Assembly (NCBI GenBank): GCA_016790075.1
Contig: JAEUPP010000039.1
Span: 186,001-250,000, forward strand
DNA from: Rhodanobacteraceae bacterium
Lineage (GTDB): Bacteria > Pseudomonadota > Gammaproteobacteria > Xanthomonadales > Rhodanobacteraceae
Direction: 5' to 3'
Length of the DNA stretch: 64,000 bases
The translations under genes and the position numbers were made by a program. Each line of letters begins with the position of its first letter. The stretch's first letter is position 1. The notes beneath the pieces were generated by a model. It was not told where the DNA came from. It made no database searches and saw nothing but the letters and a program-made list of their open reading frames with translations. Shown one piece after another: positions 58,849-64,000 of this stretch.

Positions 58849-61473
58849 TCAATCGGCCGGCGTTTCGTCCGTTCCGTTTGCCGGCTCTGGCGGCAACACA
58901 TCGCTGCCAGCTGCTTCGTCCACCTCGACTTCCTCGTCACCCCCCATGGCCGCGAGGCCGACGACGCTGGTCAATGCCTCATTGTCGGGCAGGCGGATCA
59001 GCGTGACCCCCTGGGTGTTGCGGCCGACACGGGCGATCTCCGCCGCACGCGTACGAACCAGCGTACCCTGGTTCGAGACCAGCATGAGTTCATGCGCATC
59101 GTCCAGCTGCACCGCTGCGACCAGCGCGCCGTTACGGCCCGAACACTGGATCGCGATAACCCCCTGTGTGCCACGGCCCTTGCGTGGATAGTCCTCCAGC
59201 GGTGTGCGCTTGCCATAACCCCGCTCGGTCGCGGTCAGGATATCGCCCTCGCCTTCCACGGCGACCAGTGAAACGACTTCGGCACCATCGGTCAACTTCA
59301 TGCCACGCACACCATGGGCGACGCGGCCCATGGGGCGCACTTCGTCCTCGGCAAAACGCACGGCCTTGCCATTGGATGCGAACATCAGCACGTCACGCGT
59401 GCCGTCGGTCAGGGCTACGCCAACGAGGCCATCGCCTTCGTCCAGATCAATCGCACGGATGCCGTTCGTACGCGGACGCGAATAGTCCGCCAACGATGTC
59501 TTCTTGACCGTACCCTGGCGCGTGGCGAAAAACACGTAGCGGTCGACCGGGAACTCGCGCACGGACTGTACCGCCTGAATCTTTTCCTCGGGTTCCAGCG
59601 GCAGCAGGTTGACGATGGGCTTGCCACGCGAATTCGGACCCGCGTCCGGAATCTGATAGACCTTTTGCCAGAACACGCGGCCAGCGCTGGTGAAGGTCAG
59701 CAAGGTGTCGTGCGTGTTGACTATCCAGACCTGCGCGACGAAATCCTCTTCCTTGACCGCCGTCGCAGAACGTCCTTTGCCGCCGCGCCGCTGCGCGCGA
59801 TAAGTGCTGATAGGCTGACGCTTCACATAGCCGGTATGCGACAACGTGACGACGACATCCTCGGGCTCGATCAGGTCAAGTACGTCGAGATCTTCCTGGC
59901 TGTGCTGGATCACCGTACGGCGTTCATCGCCGTAGGCTTGCTTGATCTCGACCAGCTCACCGCGTATCAGCGCCAGCAACACCGCTGGATCGGACAGGAT
60001 TTCGATAAGGCCCTGGATAGCCGCAAGCAGTTGCTTGTACTCGTCGGTGAGCTTGTCCTGCTCCAGCCCGGTCAGGCGGTTCAGGCGCATTTCGAGAATT
60101 TCCTTGGCCTGGATCTCCGACAGCTGATAACCGTCGCTACGCAGGCCAGCGTTTGCATCAAGATCCTCAGGCCGCGATGCATCGGCCCCCGCAGCACCCA
60201 GCAGCGCCCGCACCAGACCAGGTTCCCAGCGCTTGGCCAGCAGGCGCTCCTTGGCTACCTGCGGCGATTCCGAGGTCTTGATCAGCTCAATCATCTCGTC
60301 GATGTTTGCGAGCGCGACGGTAAGACCTTCGAGGATGTGCGCGCGCGCGCGCGCCTTGCGCAGTTCAAAAATCGTGCGCCGCGTGACGACTTCGCGGCGG
60401 TGACGAATAAACGCTTCCAGGATTTCCTTGAGACTCAGCAGGCGCGGCTGGCCGTCGACGAGCGCGACCATGTTGATGCCGAAGGTGACCTGCAGCTGCG
60501 TCTGCTGAAACAGATTGTTCAGCAGCACGTCGGCCATCGTGTCCTTGCGCACCTCGATGACGATGCGCATACCGTCCTTGTCCGACTCATCGCGCAGGCC
60601 GTCCGGCGCAATGCCCTCAATCTTCTTTTCCTTGTGCAGCTCGGCGATCTTCTCGATCAGCCGCGCCTTGTTGACCTGGTAGGGCAGCTCGGAAACGACG
60701 ATGGTCTCGCGGCCGTTCGCCTCGATCTCGATCTCGGTCTTGGCCCGGACAAGAATACGGCCACGACCCGTTTTATACGCTTCCACAATGCCGGAAGCAC
60801 CGTTGATAATGCCGGCGGTGGGGAAATCCGGGCCGGTGACGTAGCGCATCAGATCCTCGATGCCGAGTTCCGGTGCATCGATCAGCGCGACCGTGGCATC
60901 GATGACTTCCGTGAGATTGTGCGGCGGAATGTTCGTTGCCATGCCCACAGCAATGCCGGCGGAGCCATTGACGAGCAGGTTCGGCACTCGCGTCGGCAAT
61001 ACCGTGGGTTCAAATTCCTTTTCGTCGTAGTTGGGCTGAAAGTCGACCGTTTCCTTGTCGATGTCAGCCGTCAGCTCCGATGCGATGCGATCGAGGCGGC
61101 ATTCGGTGTAGCGCATCGCCGCGGCGGCATCGCCGTCGATGGAGCCGAAGTTGCCCTGGCCGTCGATCAGCGGATAGCGCAACGAAAAATCCTGCGCCAT
61201 GCGCACCAGCGTGTCATAGATCGAGGAATCGCCGTGCGGATGGTACTTACCCATGACGTCGCCGACGATGCGCGCGCATTTGACGTAAGGGCGATTCCAG
61301 AAATTATTGACTTCGTACATACCGAACAGCACACGCCGGTGTACCGGCTTGAGGCCGTCGCGGACATCAGGCAGGGCGCGTCCGACGATGACGCTCATGG
61401 CGTAATCGAGGTAGCTCTGCCGCATCTCGTCTTCGATATTGACGCGTATGACTTCTTTGGCTAGTTCCGCCAT
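58849..61473 (-). CDS. gyrA: DNA gyrase subunit A
   Basis: 874 aa. Catalytic Tyr122 in [10 protein letters not shown], quinolone-resistance region [17 protein letters not shown] with Ser83 and Asp87 as in sensitive E. coli (same numbering), the coiled-coil and six-bladed C-terminal DNA-wrapping domain (e.g. [18 protein letters not shown], the GyrA box). It introduces negative supercoils with GyrB. ATG 61473 is chosen ([17 protein letters not shown]); an upstream in-frame start adds an unlikely basic leader. The acidic C-terminal tail is typical. Confidence 0.98.
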   Translation of the reverse strand: MAELAKEVIRVNIEDEMRQSYLDYAMSVIVGRALPDVRDGLKPVHRRVLFGMYEVNNFWNRPYVKCARIVGDVMGKYHPHGDSSIYDTLVRMAQDFSLRYPLIDGQGNFGSIDGDAAAAMRYTECRLDRIASELTADIDKETVDFQPNYDEKEFEPTVLPTRVPNLLVNGSAGIAVGMATNIPPHNLTEVIDATVALIDAPELGIEDLMRYVTGPDFPTAGIINGASGIVEAYKTGRGRILVRAKTEIEIEANGRETIVVSELPYQVNKARLIEKIAELHKEKKIEGIAPDGLRDESDKDGMRIVIEVRKDTMADVLLNNLFQQTQLQVTFGINMVALVDGQPRLLSLKEILEAFIRHRREVVTRRTIFELRKARARAHILEGLTVALANIDEMIELIKTSESPQVAKERLLAKRWEPGLVRALLGAAGADASRPEDLDANAGLRSDGYQLSEIQAKEILEMRLNRLTGLEQDKLTDEYKQLLAAIQGLIEILSDPAVLLALIRGELVEIKQAYGDERRTVIQHSQEDLDVLDLIEPEDVVVTLSHTGYVKRQPISTYRAQRRGGKGRSATAVKEEDFVAQVWIVNTHDTLLTFTSAGRVFWQKVYQIPDAGPNSRGKPIVNLLPLEPEEKIQAVQSVREFPVDRYVFFATRQGTVKKTSLADYSRPRTNGIRAIDLDEGDGLVGVALTDGTRDVLMFASNGKAVRFAEDEVRPMGRVAHGVRGMKLTDGAEVVSLVAVEGEGDILTATERGYGKRTPLEDYPRKGRGTQGVIAIQCSGRNGALVAAVQLDDAHELMLVSNQGTLVRTRAAEIARVGRNTQGVTLIRLPDNEALTSVVGLAAMGGDEEVEVDEAAGSDVLPPEPANGTDETPAD

Positions 61474-61641
61474 CGGGATTCCAGAGTTCTGACGCTTGCT
61501 GCCGTGCGGCCCGGCCTTGCGGGCGGGCACTCAAAATAACGTGCAAGCATACCATGGAACGCCCTGGGATCGGCGCCGGAACCCCTTGTTTCTGGCCGTT
61601 TTTTGTAGCCGATGACCAAGTTGCGCCCGGGCCTGTCGCGA

Positions 61642-63783
61642 TCAGCCCAGCTGGCGCAGTTCCTCGGCCAGCAGTACCGGGATTTCCGCCGGCTCGAACT
61701 GGCGCGCAAACAAGGGCACCGCGTAACGGAATTGCTCGCCCTCGCGTTCAAGCACATAAGCCAGTTGCAGACGCGAAAATGAGCGCCGCAGCGTCTCCAC
61801 GTCGATGGCGGCATGCGACCGCAGCAAATTGACCATGTCCGCCAGCGTCGTATGCCCCTGCGCCGCGACGCGATAGACCACGATGCGGTCCAGTCGCGAA
61901 GCCCGCTCGTCATGGCTGAGCCGCCCCCAGCCCGCCAGCGCGTCCAGCACCGCCTGGGAGGCCAGCGCGCGATCAACGTCGACCGCTTCGATCACATTGC
62001 AGCCCTGATCAAGGCCTTCCAGACACTCCTGGCACAGAATGGCCACCAGATTCGCACGCCGGCCGCTGTGGGCGACCAATCGCTCGACCAGCGCTGCCTC
62101 GGCAAAACGCAGGTTCAGCACTGCCAGAGGCACGGATGCCAATTCCCGGCAAGCTTCGGGTTCGAGCCCACCTACGCTGATTACCTCGCCAAAATTGCGC
62201 AGCGGCGATTGATAGTCGAGTGCCGCTGCCGCATACAGATCCCAGAATCCGGCGAGCAGGAAGTGACAGCTTCCTTCCTCCGATAGCGCACGCATCGCCG
62301 CCAGCTCGGCATAGTCGCGCGCGGCATCGGCGCGGAAAAACGGATCGGCCTCGTCAATGAGCAGCAGCAGGCGCTTGCCCGCATGCTGGCGCTTGAGCTC
62401 AGCGACGATGGTTTCAAGATCGCTGTCCAGCGCCAGTCCGCTCTGCGCCGCCAGCCGCGGCAGCAGACGATGATCGCGCAGCACGACGTAGACACAGGCG
62501 ATCAGCGGATGTTCGCGCAGGCGCCGTTCTATGGCCTTCATGAGGCTGGTCTTGCCCAATTGCCGGCCGCCAATCAGGAGGTAATTCTGCGGCTCGCGCT
62601 GCACCACGCGCGCGAGCAAGCTGGCGCGGCCGAAAAACGACGACGCACGGGCAATGCCGCCACGCGTCTGGTAAGGCGATATCCGCGCGAGCCTCAGCTG
62701 CTGCGCCATCGCACGTAACAGCACGGGCAACGCATCGCGCGCCAGCAACCAGGCTGTCTGCGTTTCCTGGGCAATGCAGACGAACAAATTGCCGCGATCG
62801 GCACAAATACCACGCAAGGCAGTCTCGGCGGCGGCCGATGGAGCCAGAACCAGCATCACGTCGGCACCGCTTTGCAGCGGACGCAGCAGGCGGGCGAGCT
62901 GCGCACCGTCCGTTTCATCCCCCGGCAACCAGACCAGACAGCGTTCCAGCGAAACGGGCATCTCGTTGGAGAAAATCCATTCATATACATTGCCTGGCAA
63001 ACTCCATGCGCCGGAGGCCGCGCAGCGCGCACCGACCCGCAGCGCCAGCGCTGCGGCGCGTGTGTCAGGCGGCAGCCGCGGATAACGCAGTGCTTCGCGC
63101 CAGTCAGCCAGTTCCACGCCGGCCGCGGCCAGGGTTGCCTCGCGCCGGTACAACCAGCCCAGTGCCGTATCGATGCGCGGCAGCTGAGCCAGCGGCATGC
63201 GCCGCAGGCGTGCCGGATCGCGCTGAATCGGTGCGATCAGTGGATGGCGCCAGACCAGTAGCACACCGGCCACCAGCAGCACGAGCAAGCACAGCACCAG
63301 CACCGTTACCAGCCAGCGCGAGGTATCGCTGATGAAGGCCTGGTCGGCACGGCAGTTGAGAGGCAGGTAGCGTGCGGGCACCGGCGGGTCGCCGCCGGCG
63401 CAGCTCCATTGGCGTCGCGCCGGGTCCCAGCGATAGACCACGCGCAGACCATGCAGACTGCGCTCCAGGCGCGGCGTGGCACGCACCGTACCGACGATCT
63501 CATACGGCTGCAGCGAGAGCTCGAATACCGCGCCGACCGGTTGCACCTCTACGTTTTGCAGTAGTGCCGGCCATTCGCCACGGTCCAGTACATATTCGTC
63601 CACATGCAGCCGCGCGACAATCAGCTCGTTCCAGCCTTGTGCCAGCCAGGACATGTCACTGGGACGAGTCAGAAAACCGCCGATCAGCGGGTTCCAATGC
63701 GGCATCAGCAAAGCCGTACCGAAGAACCAGGTCGCGACAATCAGCAGGCCGCGGCGCAACCAGATCCTGCTCACTGAACTCAT
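61642..63783 (-). CDS. Membrane-anchored AAA-type ATPase of unknown function
   Basis: 713 aa from ATG 63783. An N-terminal helix (GLLIVATWFFGTALLMPHW) and a second helix at about 160-180 (VTVLVLCLLVLLVAGVLLVW) flank a periplasmic segment. The cytoplasmic part carries an AAA/STAND-like NTPase: Walker A LLIGGRQLGKTSLMK, Walker B LLLLIDEADPFF, followed by LLAGFWDLYAAAA and a winged-helix-like C-terminus (LSHDERASRLDRIVVYRVAA). The N-terminal part (EYVLDRGEWPALLQNVEVQP) looks like the soluble part of a pilin-like protein. It overlaps the upstream gene by 4 nt (ATGA). The partner and role are unknown. Confidence 0.78.
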   Translation of the reverse strand: MSSVSRIWLRRGLLIVATWFFGTALLMPHWNPLIGGFLTRPSDMSWLAQGWNELIVARLHVDEYVLDRGEWPALLQNVEVQPVGAVFELSLQPYEIVGTVRATPRLERSLHGLRVVYRWDPARRQWSCAGGDPPVPARYLPLNCRADQAFISDTSRWLVTVLVLCLLVLLVAGVLLVWRHPLIAPIQRDPARLRRMPLAQLPRIDTALGWLYRREATLAAAGVELADWREALRYPRLPPDTRAAALALRVGARCAASGAWSLPGNVYEWIFSNEMPVSLERCLVWLPGDETDGAQLARLLRPLQSGADVMLVLAPSAAAETALRGICADRGNLFVCIAQETQTAWLLARDALPVLLRAMAQQLRLARISPYQTRGGIARASSFFGRASLLARVVQREPQNYLLIGGRQLGKTSLMKAIERRLREHPLIACVYVVLRDHRLLPRLAAQSGLALDSDLETIVAELKRQHAGKRLLLLIDEADPFFRADAARDYAELAAMRALSEEGSCHFLLAGFWDLYAAAALDYQSPLRNFGEVISVGGLEPEACRELASVPLAVLNLRFAEAALVERLVAHSGRRANLVAILCQECLEGLDQGCNVIEAVDVDRALASQAVLDALAGWGRLSHDERASRLDRIVVYRVAAQGHTTLADMVNLLRSHAAIDVETLRRSFSRLQLAYVLEREGEQFRYAVPLFARQFEPAEIPVLLAEELRQLG

Positions 63784-64000
63784 GCGCCCGCATCGCTCCA
63801 GGCGGCAATGATCTGGCGGCCGGCACGACGCACCGCTTCGCAGCGCCACTCCAGCTGCAGGCCGTCGGCACCGGGCCGGGCGGTCACCAGATTGGCCCAG
63901 AACAGGCGCCGCAGCATCCGGTCAATCAGGTAAGGCTGGGCGCGGCCAAGTACCGCCTGCGCCAGCCAGCCCTCAACGCGCGTGCGCGCCGGCGCATCCC
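63780..64000 (-). CDS. C-terminal part of an unidentified protein (partial)
   Basis: The minus-strand frame enters from the right edge and ends at 63780, giving 72 or more residues (GWLAQAVLGRAQPYLIDRML ... RQIIAAWSDAGA). The ATGA overlap with the ATPase gene shows an operon. Leu/Arg/Trp-rich helical sequence; no family recognised. Confidence 0.65.
   Translation of the reverse strand, partial: DAPARTRVEGWLAQAVLGRAQPYLIDRMLRRLFWANLVTARPGADGLQLEWRCEAVRRAGRQIIAAWSDAGA

Overview
The window looks like chromosome of a high-GC gammaproteobacterium of the Xanthomonadales/Lysobacterales, most like the Rhodanobacteraceae (a Dokdonella-like bacterium is my guess). The basis is the fur/bamE/rnfH/ratA/smpB/ssrA neighbourhood, the GC-rich codon use, and secreted proteins with an HSGFE-type start or a C-terminal GxWFxPxxSGQGF-type domain. 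The species cannot be fixed from sequence alone.

Layout. 1-5.6 kb is a conserved housekeeping block (fur, bamE, rnfH, ratA, smpB, a secreted protein, tmRNA ssrA). From the ssrA 3' end to about 30 kb the window is accessory DNA. It opens with three direct copies of the ssrA 3' end, an integrase stump and an M23 peptidase. A yybP-ykoY manganese riboswitch driving a GDT1-family exporter follows. Then comes a defence island: a complete type I Wadjet operon (jetABCD), then mcrBC, then shredded type I restriction genes (hsdM', hsdR') partly fused to a phospholipase pseudogene. Next is a module of a TPR-CHAT protease, an unknown protein and a subtilisin-like protease, divergent from an ECF sigma factor and a membrane-anchored putative anti-sigma factor. 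It is bracketed by two copies of a secreted PI-PLC-like gene, one intact and one broken. This is the best candidate for an undescribed system.

30-51.5 kb is mostly housekeeping: a proline-rich periplasmic protein, fumC, purB, roxA, cutC, an operon of alpha/beta hydrolase + ABC exporter + ECF sigma + membrane protein, a GNAT gene, sucA-sucB-lpd (with a REP-like pair before lpd), a methyltransferase, an acuI-like reductase and a pilH-like regulator. A decayed copy of the roxA 3' end directly before the GNAT gene suggests that the roxA-GNAT pair was split by about 5.6 kb of inserted DNA.

51.5-56.4 kb is a 5'-truncated RHS gene with an unrecognised C-terminal tip and an adjacent putative immunity gene. 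56.5-64 kb returns to core functions: cbpA-like dnaJ, hsp20 with a clear sigma-32 promoter, a Prx5-type peroxiredoxin, gyrA, and a membrane AAA-type ATPase with a partial upstream gene. No tRNA, rRNA or CRISPR array was seen.
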